DNA from: JADKIH01 sp031417395
Lineage (GTDB): Bacteria; Bacteroidota; Bacteroidia; AKYH767-A; 2013-40CM-41-45
Reading direction: 5' to 3'
Length of the DNA: 64,000 nucleotides
Assembly (NCBI GenBank): GCA_031417395.1
Contig: JANOVM010000036.1
Location: 124,001 to 188,000, forward strand
The notes below the pieces were generated by a model, which did not search any database, was not told the origin of the DNA, and worked only from the letters and a program-made list of their open reading frames with translations. A program made the translations under genes and the position numbers. Positions 17,501 through 24,933 of this stretch are shown here, one piece after another. The first letter of the stretch is position 1. Each line of letters begins with the position of its first letter.

Positions 17501-18920
17501 TTGGTTCCAGTGAATGACTTGAATCACTGAACACCACATTCATAGGGGCACACCCATAAGCAACGCTTGCCGCAAGCAAAGCCGTCGGTTTGTAAACAGT
17601 GTCTCGTTGCACAATAGAATCGCGGCAGCCATGTGCTGAAATTGCAGTGAGCTGTGTATTATACTTTATTAATGGGAAAATAGTATATTGATTAAAATCA
17701 GTCTGAACGATTGTATCAATGGGATTGGTAAGAGTTGATTTGGTGCTATCATAAAAGAGCCATTGATACATTACAGCATTAACCGATGTATTGGTGTAAT
17801 TAATAATGCTTGGATAGGAGCAGTTGTAAGTCGGTGTTGAAGTAAAAAGCGCAGCCACATTTTCAACAATTATCGTAATCGTGGTATCATCAACACAACC
17901 TCCTGCCTGTACCTGCAGCTTTACATTATAGGTTCCTGACGCCGTATACGTATGGAAAGTATCTACACCGCTTATTCCGTCTCCATAGGTGTATGTATAT
18001 ATTCCAACGGTCGATTGATTTACAAACTTAACTGTTTTGCAAACCGTATCGTTCACTGCGCTATCTGCATAAAAAGAAGCAATAGGCTGCATGACTGAGG
18101 CATTGGAATAAGTTGTTTTTGAACAACCGTTATTGTCGGTTACAGTTAGTGAGATTCCAAAATTTCCTAAAGTACTGTACGTAACCGGAGGCGGGTTAGC
18201 AACCGTTGAAGAATCACCATTACCGAAAGTCCATAGGTATGTAAGCGCTGTACTTCCCGTAGTTGAATTGGAAACAGAATTACTTCCGGTCAGTGTCACC
18301 GTTAACGGCGGCACACATGCAGCCATTGGATTGGGATTTGAGTTTAGTGTTGCAGTCGGATTAATAGAAGTGTTGACATAAGCCGTGCGAACAAAAGACG
18401 AATCGCAGCCGTTAGCATCTGTTATTTTCAACGTTACATTGAACGTACCCTGGAGCGTATACGTATAAGTCGGATTGGCATCATTACCAACATTTACACC
18501 ACCATCTCCAAATGCCCACTCTCTTTTAATGATAGCAGTACCGCCACCACCGAAAGATGAATCAAGGAAGGTTACGGTGAGCGGTAAACAACCTGAGTTC
18601 GGTGTTGTAGCCCTGAAATAGGGTGATGGCTTTCCGAATACATTTATCGTTAATGAATCACTTACATTATTTCCTGAAACAATTGCCGTAAAGTGAACGA
18701 CATACGTTCCGGGTAAAGTATAGGTGTGAGAGGGAAATGAAATGTTGGCAGATGTTCCGTCACCAAATTGCCAGTCGATGTTAGAAGCACCGGATGGGGA
18801 GCTAAAAGTTACTCCAACGAGTGGAGCACAGCCGCTGGTAACGCTTGCTGATATCTGTGCATGCAATTGCCTGCCTGTGAAAAGCAAAAGCGAAAACAAT
18901 ATAAAGTTAAAGCGTTTCAT
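14559..18920 (-). CDS. Giant PKD-repeat protein with T9SS type B sorting domain
   Basis: A 1453-residue secreted surface protein. The open frame extends to 19019, but the ATG at 18920 starts a signal peptide (MKRFNFILFSLLLFTGRQLHAQ). About a dozen PKD-like beta-sandwich repeats follow, recognised by WxFGDG or near variants (WQFGDG, WAFGDG, WTFGNG, WEFGDG, WSFGDG, WYFGDG, WDFGDG, WNFGNG) and HTYxxxGxYxVxLxV strands. The last 90 residues form the gliding-motility-associated type B sorting domain (PTAFTPNGDQENDVIYV...FKIYNRWGQLVFES...GWDGYYKG...YVYQAEV). Such proteins are exported by the T9SS with a dedicated PorP/SprF partner, present here at the head of the operon. Likely an adhesin or motility filament protein. 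It starts 13 bp after the M43 protease. Confidence 0.93.
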   Translation of the reverse strand: MKRFNFILFSLLLFTGRQLHAQISASVTSGCAPLVGVTFSSPSGASNIDWQFGDGTSANISFPSHTYTLPGTYVVHFTAIVSGNNVSDSLTINVFGKPSPYFRATTPNSGCLPLTVTFLDSSFGGGGTAIIKREWAFGDGGVNVGNDANPTYTYTLQGTFNVTLKITDANGCDSSFVRTAYVNTSINPTATLNSNPNPMAACVPPLTVTLTGSNSVSNSTTGSTALTYLWTFGNGDSSTVANPPPVTYSTLGNFGISLTVTDNNGCSKTTYSNASVMQPIASFYADSAVNDTVCKTVKFVNQSTVGIYTYTYGDGISGVDTFHTYTASGTYNVKLQVQAGGCVDDTTITIIVENVAALFTSTPTYNCSYPSIINYTNTSVNAVMYQWLFYDSTKSTLTNPIDTIVQTDFNQYTIFPLIKYNTQLTAISAHGCRDSIVQRDTVYKPTALLAASVAYGCAPMNVVFSDSSHSLEPITSRIYIFDDGGSHAGNDTTTTHTYTAPGIYHPYIIITNSRGCPDTSFTLTIYVGSSPTPSFSVSPSPVCVHTPVQFTNNTPSADSAQWIHYNADGGFMSHCYTDPNPVWSFDNVTGAQNITIQASYNGCIGSTIQNLITVKGPLVHFYPVNDCDQPFVYSFKGRVSDAANWTWEFGDGQTLNTTSDTTPSHTYAATGDYNVTLIGFNPSTGCQPDSEMHTIHVRDLQAVISTDTNACVNGSVLFSGGASQDVNPACHEGYLWYWNDGSPPHNSQDSTTTHAFGSGGDYSVKLVVTDINGCKDSVRQNVNVFDIQSKFSVDKTYGCLPLTINFTDSSFADTTLVHWQWSFGDGVTSQQQSPTHTYTQAPTSGGKFTVTLTVTDTLGCSRSFTKFITPSIPDSLFGSNIVGLCTGDSVHFLPNANVPAYMWYFGDGDSSSQQFPWHVYASGGLYTVKLIVTDSIGCKNSRTVPAYINVQDYPQAGYVSSADTIFNKCYPLLVNYTDTSINVAPGVRTWDLGNGSQVITASTVGTIYQAPGSYTVSLIVQTTFGCKDTVVKSLSVEGPTGNFDIFPGIICKGQSVTLSIRDTSDLLGYIWDFGDGTDTIGVSPVTHTFNINPSSGQTNIGLVMWSPDSACTATHTNILNIHPVIADFSIANNDSILCINEVSTVTNQSLNATSYNWNFGNGIVYTGANPLPVTYNTTGIYQVTLTINDNVTGCRDTMEKKILVAALPQAIATGGDTCQGFSVQLFASGGNKYLWQPATNLNNDTLPNPVATPPASITYTVQVTDTNGCRDTETVPVIIYQPAPEVHMDTTIVIGSPVLIGFEMPDPGYIYTWNPSTYLSCSICPIPMSHVLENTNYDFTVTDGAGCFTVTSTYDFIIKPVTSIDVPTAFTPNGDQENDVIYVNGWGIKQLLEFKIYNRWGQLVFESNDIIKGWDGYYKGELQPQDTYVYQAEVETWISGQKLKKKGMFELIR

Positions 18921-18933
18921 TTTTAAAATTGAT

Positions 18934-19785
18934 TTACCAGAGATTAAATCGAAGCGTAAGATATTGTTGACACATCCTATCGTATTGTCCGACGGTGAAG
19001 CCGCAAGAACAGTCATCACTATAATAAGACATGATGTTGCCTATTTGAGGAACATACCAATCGCCATTTGCATCTTTTGTATAAGGGTCTAGCTGGCAAT
19101 CAGGGGCTGGTGTATTCCCTCCGTGCGGATCTGCGGGCGTATCACAAACAAGATCACCGGCGGTTGTACAATTACTGCCGTCTACCAGTTCGGATCCAAA
19201 CGATGTTTCAAACGTATGATGCAATCCGAAAAAATGTCCGGTTTCATGCGCGAAAGTCTTGCCTAAGGCACTTCCTTTGGTCATAAATATTGTCTCGCTG
19301 CCTCCGGGCAATGAACCCAGACCGGCAACGGTAGTGGTTGGATCAGTAGCTATTGTGCGTGACCAATAAACATTTATTGTATTAGCAGTCTGGTAAAGTG
19401 CATACAACTGCCCATTTTCATCAGGAAAATAAAGACTGTCGTAATTCCAGTCATCTATATAATTAATGGAACAAATACTGAAGGAAAGACAAATGGGTGC
19501 AAAAATAGCGTTGAGATTAGTGACCGCTTGTGTAAGTGTTGCATTAGAAATATTGGGCTGACCTGTACTGTCTTTAACGACCCACATAGTCATTGAAAGG
19601 GTTTTACCCAGACAACATTTTGGTACTGCATTAGATATTGTTGAAGCAGGAGAAGGAGGAAGAGAAGGCATGCGAGCCCTCTCAAAAGAAACTCTTTCAG
19701 GAGTTACTTGCACACCACATAATTTTTGGCTGTATCCCTTAATTCCTGAAAGAAAAAGAATAAACAGAAGAGTAATGATCTTCAT
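18934..19785 (-). CDS. Secreted M43 (pappalysin-like) zinc metalloprotease
   Basis: A 283-residue exported protease. ATG at 19785 begins a signal peptide (MKIITLLFILFLSGIKGYSQ); the longer open frame overlaps the gene upstream and is not needed. The zinc site HETGHFFGLHH (HExxHxxGxxH) is complete. The family's following cysteine-rich stretch (DGSNCTTAGDLVCDTPADPH) and the Met-turn (IGNIMSYYSDDC) are present. M43 proteases are common T9SS cargo, but no C-terminal sorting domain is seen, so it may stay periplasmic or leave by another way. It lies between a PorE-like gene (22 bp) and a giant PKD protein (13 bp), and may process the latter. Confidence 0.9.
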   Translation of the reverse strand: MKIITLLFILFLSGIKGYSQKLCGVQVTPERVSFERARMPSLPPSPASTISNAVPKCCLGKTLSMTMWVVKDSTGQPNISNATLTQAVTNLNAIFAPICLSFSICSINYIDDWNYDSLYFPDENGQLYALYQTANTINVYWSRTIATDPTTTVAGLGSLPGGSETIFMTKGSALGKTFAHETGHFFGLHHTFETSFGSELVDGSNCTTAGDLVCDTPADPHGGNTPAPDCQLDPYTKDANGDWYVPQIGNIMSYYSDDCSCGFTVGQYDRMCQQYLTLRFNLW

Positions 19786-19807
19786 CGGTTCGTATATTTT
19801 ATTAAAA

Positions 19808-21859
19808 CTACTCATCCTCTTTCAGTTTTGCGTTAAGCAATTTTCCTACAATTTTGAATTCCGTACGTCTGTTCAGTTGTCTTCCTTCCGGATTATCACT
19901 GCCGTCAGGGTTCTTGTTTGCAGCAATCGGCTGCTTTTCACCGTATCCTTTTGCTTTCAGTCTTTCTTTATCGATATCTTTTGATACAAGATAGTTTACC
20001 ACGCTTTCTGCACGATGCTGCGATAATTTTAAATTCGATTTATCATCACCGATATTGTCAGTGTGAGAAGCCATTTCTATAATAATCTCAGGATTATTGA
20101 TCAGGATACGCAGCAGTGTAGTATCCAGTACATTTTTCGACTCTTCTGTAAGTACAGCACTGGCGTATTCATAGTATACATTTTTCAGGGTAATAACAGC
20201 ATCTGTTGGCCGTGAAAGTGAAGCATTGATCAGGATTGGTTCGTCATCCCTTTTTCCTTTGGTTGAAAAAGTATATTCATTGCTCAAAAAGCCATCACGC
20301 TTTACAACTATACGATAATCTTTTCCGGGAATAAGTTCTATAGTATAATTCCCTTCCTTATTCGTTATGGCGGATTGAACAGGCACATACATGGTATCTT
20401 CATTCCCCTTGATTTCCAGCTGCACCTTTGCAAGATCAAGCAACGGATGCAGCAAAGAGTCTCCATCGGTAACAACACCTTTTACAAACATATGAAGGGA
20501 TTCAAGCCAACGGAATGAAAAGATGTCATCACAACAACTCAATTTATCCGATACCGCTGACGATTGCCTGTTTGAAACAATGAATCCGAAATCCTTATTC
20601 TTTTTGTTGATGACATAATACAGATCATCAGAGCCGCTATTGATTGGTGCGCCAATGTTTTCAGGAGCGCTCCACTTCTTTAGTTCGCCGTTGCTTTTAT
20701 ATATATCCAAACCTCCAAGTCCGGGCCATCCATCAGAACTGAAATACATCGTACTAAGATCAGCATCATAAAAAGGAGTATACTCATCACCTGCTGTATT
20801 GATCTTTGATCCTGCATTCATAGGTGTACGGTATTCTTTTTTCTTTGCATCATACTGTGTATACCAGATGTCAAGTCCGCCTCTGCCATTGGGCCTGTTG
20901 GAAATAAAATACACAACATCTGTTTTCTTTTTATTGTCGAATGTTATGGTCGGCTGTGTTGCTGTATACTGCGGATCATTCACCTCTTTGCCGAGTGATT
21001 CCGGTTCCTTCCAAACACCATTTTCTAACCTGCTTACATAAATTGCACAAACAACTTCATTATTGGGTTTCTTTTTGCAACGTGTAAAATAAAATCTGTT
21101 ACCATCATCCGAAAAAGTACCATTACCACAATGATAACCGTCTTTATTGAAAGGACCGTCCAGCAATCCTATATCCTGCCATACTCCGCCTGTTTTTTCG
21201 GCTTTATATAATTTACGAAATGGCTCGTCGGATATTGAATCTTCAGGATTGAAATTATAAAATGTCTTATCTGTTTTCAATGATGAATAGATCATTGTGC
21301 TGTCGTTAATGAAAACCGGAGCAAATTCAATGTTAGCCGTATTAATGCTGCTGTCCAAAGGTTGAATATCTATCTTCAACTGTTTGTTCATAATGGTCTT
21401 TGCACTTTCAGCTGCTTTTGCATTACTCTTGATCTGTGATGTATAAACGGCCTTGTCTTTGCCTTTGTATTCTTTTTTGAATTTTGTAAACTGCTTGTCT
21501 GCTTCCTCATATTTGCCATTTGATTTCAACATGGCACCATAATAAAATAAAGCCAAAGCATTCTTATCAGGTTTCAACTCATACGCTTTTTTATAAGCTT
21601 CTTCTGCTTTCTTATAGTTCTTTGATAAACGATATCCTTCCGCAAGCTGGTAAGCAACTTTATAATCTTTTGGTTTAAGCTTACAATACTTTTCATAATA
21701 CATGACTGCTGAAGTGAAATCGTTAAATTTCATTGCATTCTTCCCAAAACTTTTCAGCTGTGATGGCTTTAATCCTGCAAGATCATCAGTTTGCGATGAT
21801 GCAGGAACACACACACTGCAGAGCAGCAGAACGTAAAACAATCGTTTAATAGCGGTCAC
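19808..21859 (-). CDS. PorE-like OmpA-family protein (TPR, PD40 propeller, CRD, OmpA)
   Basis: A 683-residue envelope protein. In order: signal peptide ending ASSQ, TPR helices (about 30-130, DFTSAVMYYEKYCKLKPKDYK and KKAEEAYKKAYELKPD), PD40/WD40-like propeller blades (about 160-440, several FYFTR, YFISNRPNGRGGLDIW and MYFSSDGWPGLGGLDIY motifs), a carboxypeptidase-regulatory-like domain (about 455-545), and an OmpA peptidoglycan-binding domain (about 565-670, IEMASHTDNIGDDKSNLKLS and GYGEKQPIA...NRRTEF). This order is that of PorE in Porphyromonas, a T9SS component linked to peptidoglycan. It overlaps the PorP gene by 14 bp, so translation is coupled. It may be a cluster-specific paralog and not the main PorE. 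Confidence 0.9.
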   Translation of the reverse strand: MTAIKRLFYVLLLCSVCVPASSQTDDLAGLKPSQLKSFGKNAMKFNDFTSAVMYYEKYCKLKPKDYKVAYQLAEGYRLSKNYKKAEEAYKKAYELKPDKNALALFYYGAMLKSNGKYEEADKQFTKFKKEYKGKDKAVYTSQIKSNAKAAESAKTIMNKQLKIDIQPLDSSINTANIEFAPVFINDSTMIYSSLKTDKTFYNFNPEDSISDEPFRKLYKAEKTGGVWQDIGLLDGPFNKDGYHCGNGTFSDDGNRFYFTRCKKKPNNEVVCAIYVSRLENGVWKEPESLGKEVNDPQYTATQPTITFDNKKKTDVVYFISNRPNGRGGLDIWYTQYDAKKKEYRTPMNAGSKINTAGDEYTPFYDADLSTMYFSSDGWPGLGGLDIYKSNGELKKWSAPENIGAPINSGSDDLYYVINKKNKDFGFIVSNRQSSAVSDKLSCCDDIFSFRWLESLHMFVKGVVTDGDSLLHPLLDLAKVQLEIKGNEDTMYVPVQSAITNKEGNYTIELIPGKDYRIVVKRDGFLSNEYTFSTKGKRDDEPILINASLSRPTDAVITLKNVYYEYASAVLTEESKNVLDTTLLRILINNPEIIIEMASHTDNIGDDKSNLKLSQHRAESVVNYLVSKDIDKERLKAKGYGEKQPIAANKNPDGSDNPEGRQLNRRTEFKIVGKLLNAKLKEDE

Positions 21860-22853
21860 AGGGGATTTTGATTTTAACGAGTCGTGTACTCGGAGCAGTA
21901 TATATTATTGATATTTCAAAGGCCCCCTTATTTTTTGTAGCAGGTTGTAATGATGAAACGTTAACATCATAACTTAAACCAACATCTATATTCTTTAGAT
22001 TGATCCCTGCTGTAATAATTGCAGCATCTGTTTCAGTAGTAAAAGTGTTTCGTGCGTGCAGTCCGGCGAAAATGCCTGTAATATTTGCAGCATTCTCATT
22101 CATTTTTCTTCCTGCACGTATTCCTGCAATAAAATCTGTAGCTGCCTGCTGCTTCATGTAGAGGATGTCCGGCTGTATATATATGGTTTCGTTCAGCTCC
22201 CATTTAAGATGAAAAGTAAGAACACTTCTTGCTTTAAGTCTGGCAGCATTGCCGTAAAATGAATCAGCAGGCCTGTTGATATGAAAAAATGCAAATCCGA
22301 CCTTTGGCGTTACTTTGCCGAACTTGCGGTTCCAGCCAATTCCGGCATTCATATCGACGAATGAATAATGATTGTTCAGCCTGTCGTCATACGATAACAG
22401 TTTTGTATCAAAGCTGCCGATCTCCTGGTTGAACTGATCCGGGAAGGAGAGGTTGGTTACATTTACACTCTTCATCACATAACCGGCCTGGTAGCCTATA
22501 TGAAAGGCATGTTTATTAATGGTACGATGCCAGGCAACAGAAAGGTTGATTTTTGTAACAAACAGATTTCCCGGGCCTGATTTATCCGTAACTAGGTTGA
22601 CTCCTCCACTGAATTTTTCTCCTATTAAATATACCGGTCTATCAAAACCCAGTGCATTGGTCATATAACCCGGGCCGATGGAATTCCATTGACTACGGTA
22701 AATATTATTGATCCGCCAGTCGCCCTTGAAATCACCCGTTGCAGCCGGGTTCAATGTCAGTGGTGAAGCATAGAACTGCGAGAAATGAATATCCTGAGCC
22801 TGAATAGAACAGGCAGAACATAAAAGGAAATAAATGATAAGAAAACGTATCAA
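21846..22853 (-). CDS. PorP/SprF-family outer membrane barrel
   Basis: A 335-residue outer membrane protein of the PorP/SprF family. The N-terminus after the signal peptide is diagnostic: QDIHFSQFYASPLTLNPAATG, then NNIYRSQWNSIG. The remainder is a series of alternating strands ending in a barrel-like C-terminus. Family members serve type IX secretion; SprF-type members are needed for particular type B cargo such as SprB. The cargo here is probably the giant PKD protein three genes down. It leads the operon, with a promoter at 22873-22904. Confidence 0.92.
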   Translation of the reverse strand: MIRFLIIYFLLCSACSIQAQDIHFSQFYASPLTLNPAATGDFKGDWRINNIYRSQWNSIGPGYMTNALGFDRPVYLIGEKFSGGVNLVTDKSGPGNLFVTKINLSVAWHRTINKHAFHIGYQAGYVMKSVNVTNLSFPDQFNQEIGSFDTKLLSYDDRLNNHYSFVDMNAGIGWNRKFGKVTPKVGFAFFHINRPADSFYGNAARLKARSVLTFHLKWELNETIYIQPDILYMKQQAATDFIAGIRAGRKMNENAANITGIFAGLHARNTFTTETDAAIITAGINLKNIDVGLSYDVNVSSLQPATKNKGAFEISIIYTAPSTRLVKIKIPCDRY

Positions 22854-22872
22854 GGGGATTGATTTGTTTTGA

Positions 22873-22904
22873 TAAATATAGAGCTATTTTGCAATTCGAA
22901 TCAA
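22873..22904 (-). promoter_or_regulatory. Bacteroidota-type promoter for the PorP operon
   Basis: Minus strand TTG at 22904-22902, a 21-bp spacer, and a -7 box TAtaTTTA at 22880-22873. This fits the TTG-N(17-23)-TAnnTTTG pattern. The start codon follows about 20 bp later. Confidence 0.6.
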
Positions 22905-23125
22905 GTTTTTTTAAAAATATTGAATTATTTTATGGCTGATATTACCATATTTTACTAATGCCGGTTCCTCGGTTTATGTTAATGTTGGGGATTATGTCGT
23001 TAACAATTCGAATTCAGTGGTCAATTTGTTGTCGAGAAATTTTTTTTCTGTAATTTCTCACTTGGCGTTGTCTCAAATGAAAGCACATATTCAAATTTTA
23101 AAATTTCAGTTTTATAAAATTAGTG

Positions 23126-23236
23126 TCAGAAACAGAGCTGTACACTGAAGTGTCCGAATATCTAACTCATGCATAAATGACTCATCGAAAAAAAGTCTGA
23201 GTTGGAGTCCGAGTCCGGACTTCAGACTCCAGACCC
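23126..23236. repeat. Hexamer-hairpin repeat, copy R1
   Basis: Shares with R2 and R3 the order: ACTGAAGTGTCCGAATATC, CTAACTCATGCATA, GACTCATCGAAAAAAAGTC, then GAGTCC-type hexamers and their complement GGACT/GACTCC. The two hexamer parts can pair into a hairpin. Unlike R2b and R3, no tRNA sequence follows. Confidence 0.85.
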
Positions 23237-23300
23237 CAGCTGCGACATACTTGTCGACCATTTGTCGTTAATTTTCATATCTCAAAGCTAAATAATTTTG

Positions 23301-23394
23301 CGCTGCTTCGACGGACATTTGTCCGTTGTTTTTAGCTGTGGATATTCCAGCCAGATGGCAGGCAAGCATCCACTTTTCAACGCTCATCGTCTTA
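23301..23394 (+). repeat. Left 94-bp inverted arm of the RAYT element (REP-like)
   Basis: This arm is the inverted copy of 24139-24232, nearly identical over 94 bp. Each arm holds a small hairpin, CGACGGACATTTGTCCGTTG, and a second fold between GGATATTCC and AAGCATCC. Hairpin-bearing arms on both sides of a RAYT gene are what REP sequences look like. Confidence 0.9.
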
Positions 23395-23424
23395 TAAATA
23401 GCAATCAAATTTGCTAAGAAGTAA

Positions 23425-23980
23425 TCATGTATTAAAGAAATTCCTGCTCGACACAGTAGTAACCGGTGGTGTCAGACAATCAATTTCCAGAACATTGGGC
23501 AGTCGATAATAATTACGAGCCGAGCTGTCCCAATAATTATTGGGAATAATTCAGTTTCTGTCATGTCACCCTTTCGGTGTACAGTTCAATCGCATGATTT
23601 TTATCCTGCCAAACTTTATGGTTCTTGTTTTTGGGATGTATTTTACCTGCGTAAGCGAATTTATCAAGTAACAATTCTCGGCGACTCTCCTCTTCGTTCT
23701 CAATTAGAAGAACTGCATTTTTTGAGGTGTGCCGCTTGAAATCCCTTACTACATGGTCGAGATCGAATGGTATTTTAGTGTTGGCGATCAGATGCAGATG
23801 GCTTGGAATTAAGCACCAGCCGAAAATATTCAGCCCTTTATTTTCCTGGCAATACTTCAATGAGTCAACGATGAGTTGTTTTTGTTTTACACGAGTAAAA
23901 AGATCAATCCAATCTACAACTGTAATCGTCATGAAATAAGTTTTGTCTTTGCGAATATTGAAATGGAACCCTCTTCCCAT
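23425..23980 (-). pseudogene. REP-associated tyrosine transposase (RAYT), broken at the catalytic tyrosine
   Basis: A Y1/HUH transposase of the RAYT (TnpA-REP) family. ATG at 23980 starts MGRGFHFNI, a standard RAYT beginning. WCLIPSHLHLIAN holds the HxH metal site, and WQDKNHAIELYTE is a conserved landmark. The frame then hits TGA at 23561. Past this stop the minus strand still reads QKLNY, where the catalytic Tyr is expected. Then comes the 18-bp palindrome TCCCAATAATTATTGGGA, and then SSARNYYRLPNVLEIDCL to a stop at 23425, the normal RAYT C-terminus. The usual 19 or so residues between these blocks (IHxNPVxxG...PExYxY) are missing. So the gene has a nonsense change and a deletion filled by the palindrome. 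A product from 23980-23561 would lack the nucleophile. Confidence 0.88.
23528..23545. repeat. 18-bp palindrome, AT-variant (P1)
   Basis: TCCCAATAATTATTGGGA is a perfect 18-bp palindrome. It differs from TCCCGATAGCTATCGGGA (P3, P6) at four positions that form two mirror pairs, so symmetry is kept. It lies at the deletion junction of the RAYT pseudogene. Confidence 0.9.
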
Positions 23981-24138
23981 GATAAAATTAATTTTGCCAA
24001 AAATAATATTCAGCAACCCGTCGATTGATAGTCGTTTCTGTTTCATACTTATAATTCCCAGCTTTAAATAGAGAAATTGATAGCAAAGGTTTCTTAAAAG
24101 TGTAGAGATTGCTACGCACAAACTGATGTATGCATACA

Positions 24139-24232
24139 AAGACGATGAGCCTTGAATGGCGGATGCTTGCCTGCCATCTGGCTGGAATATCCACAGCTAA
24201 AAAACAACGGACGAATGTCCGTCGAAGCAACG
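24139..24232 (-). repeat. Right 94-bp inverted arm of the RAYT element (REP-like)
   Basis: Inverted partner of 23301-23394, with a few substitutions and a one-base length change in the T run. The reading-frame extension of the RAYT gene upstream of 23980 runs toward this arm and is not coding. Confidence 0.9.
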
Positions 24233-24276
24233 CCGTGCTATTAAGAAAATTATAAGCATATCCGTCGCAGCAGGGG

Positions 24277-24382
24277 AACAGAAACAAAACTGCACGCTGA
24301 AGTGACCGAAAATTTCACTCATCGAAAAAAGTCCGAGTCCGAAATCCAGACTCAAACTCAGACTCAGACTGTAAAAGTACCC
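24277..24382. repeat. Hexamer-hairpin repeat, copy R2a
   Basis: Contains CTGAAGTGACCGAAAATTTC, CACTCATCGAAAAAAGTCC and opposed GAGTCC / GACTCA hexamers. It ends in GTAAAAGTACCC, the same bases that flank and begin the 3' end of the tRNA-Leu, and is then joined to the next copy. This suggests a tRNA copy was deleted here. Confidence 0.8.
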
Positions 24383-24384
24383 CC

Positions 24385-24473
24385 CGAAATGTCCGAATAT
24401 CTAACTCATGCACAGATAACTCATCGAAAAAAAATCTGAGTTTGAGTCCGGACTCGGACTCAGACTGAATAAG
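24385..24473. repeat. Hexamer-hairpin repeat, copy R2b
   Basis: Contains GTCCGAATATCTAACTCATG and a near-perfect long hairpin of the type TCTGAGTTTGAGTCC / GGACTCGGACTCAGA. It runs straight into the 3' end of the tRNA-Leu pseudogene, as R3 does for the intact tRNA. Confidence 0.85.
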
Positions 24474-24486
24474 TACCCGGGACCGG

Positions 24487-24504
24487 ATCCGATAGCTATC
24501 GGAT
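24487..24504. repeat. 18-bp palindrome P2 (T-loop insertion)
   Basis: ATCCGATAGCTATCGGAT, perfect palindrome. The intact T-arm reads GACCGGAATCGAACC on the plus strand; here the same flanks surround the palindrome. Confidence 0.9.
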
Positions 24505-24556
24505 CGAACCGGTACAGTATTACTACTATCGGTTTTTGAGACCGACGCGTCTACCA

Positions 24557-24574
24557 TCCCGATAGCTATCGGGA
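24557..24574. repeat. 18-bp palindrome P3 (D-loop insertion)
   Basis: TCCCGATAGCTATCGGGA, perfect palindrome. It replaces ATT between CTACCA and CCGCCAC of the intact tRNA gene (plus strand). Confidence 0.9.
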
Positions 24575-24643
24575 CCGCCACAATAAGCAATATTCATCAT
24601 ATATTGGTTGTAATTACCTTTCAAAGCAACTTTATTTGCAGGG

Positions 24644-24933
24644 ATGGCAACAGTATACATATTGTATTCAAAATCCGGAGATCATTTCTATATAGGAAGT
24701 TGTAAGGAAGTAGAAATTAGGTTAAAGGAACATATTGGAAAATTATTTCCAACAAGCTTCACTGCAAAATTTGATGATTGGGAATTATTTTTGACTATTA
24801 ATGATCTTGAATACGAACAAGCAAGGGACATTGCAAATCACAAAAAAAAATGAAAAGCAAAAAGTATATACTGAATTTGAAAAAATATGAGGAAATGAAA
24901 ACAAAACTTATTGAAAGATTTAAAGGAGAATAA
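24644..24933 (+). pseudogene. GIY-YIG superfamily endonuclease-like gene, frameshifted
   Basis: The first 69 codons give a GIY-YIG domain: VYILYSKSGDHFYIGSCKEVEIRLKEH, with the paired tyrosines and the arginine helix, then DDWELFLTINDLEYEQARDI. The frame ends at TGA (24851) right after a run of nine A. In the other frame the downstream bases read MKSKKYI...LKKYEEMKTKLIERF up to TAA at 24933, which is the expected C-terminal part of such small proteins (about 95 residues). The A run is therefore the likely frameshift site, either a mutation or slippage. Small stand-alone GIY-YIG proteins are common in Bacteroidota and of unclear role. It sits between two tRNA-Leu copies in opposite orientation to them. 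Confidence 0.75.

Larger units (their letters stand above)
24474..24581 (-). pseudogene. tRNA-Leu(CAA) pseudogene with palindromes in D-loop and T-loop
   Basis: On the minus strand this copy matches the intact tRNA-Leu at 25164-25247 through the anticodon arm, variable arm and 3' acceptor strand. Its 5' acceptor strand is lost (TTGTGGCGG in place of GCCCGGGTGGCGG). Two insertions break it: TCCCGATAGCTATCGGGA in the D-loop (P3) and a TCCGATAGCTATCGGA-type palindrome in the T-loop (P2). Each adds a net 15 nt. The anticodon loop is unchanged and only one base differs in the variable arm, so the copy is young. Confidence 0.9.

Noticed and set aside
22953..23150. Open stretch reading SVYVNVGDYVVNNSN and a weakly similar stretch at 26790-26840
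   Set aside because: No start, interrupted by stops, and the similarity between the two places is too weak to call a shared gene remnant.
23981..24139. N-terminal extension of the RAYT frame
   Set aside because: RAYTs start at MGRGF; the extension runs into the inverted arm and has no conserved residues.
24315..24590. 91-residue minus-strand frame through the R2 repeats and tRNA pseudogene
   Set aside because: Formed by repeats and tRNA sequence (SESES, FDEL repeats), not a protein gene.
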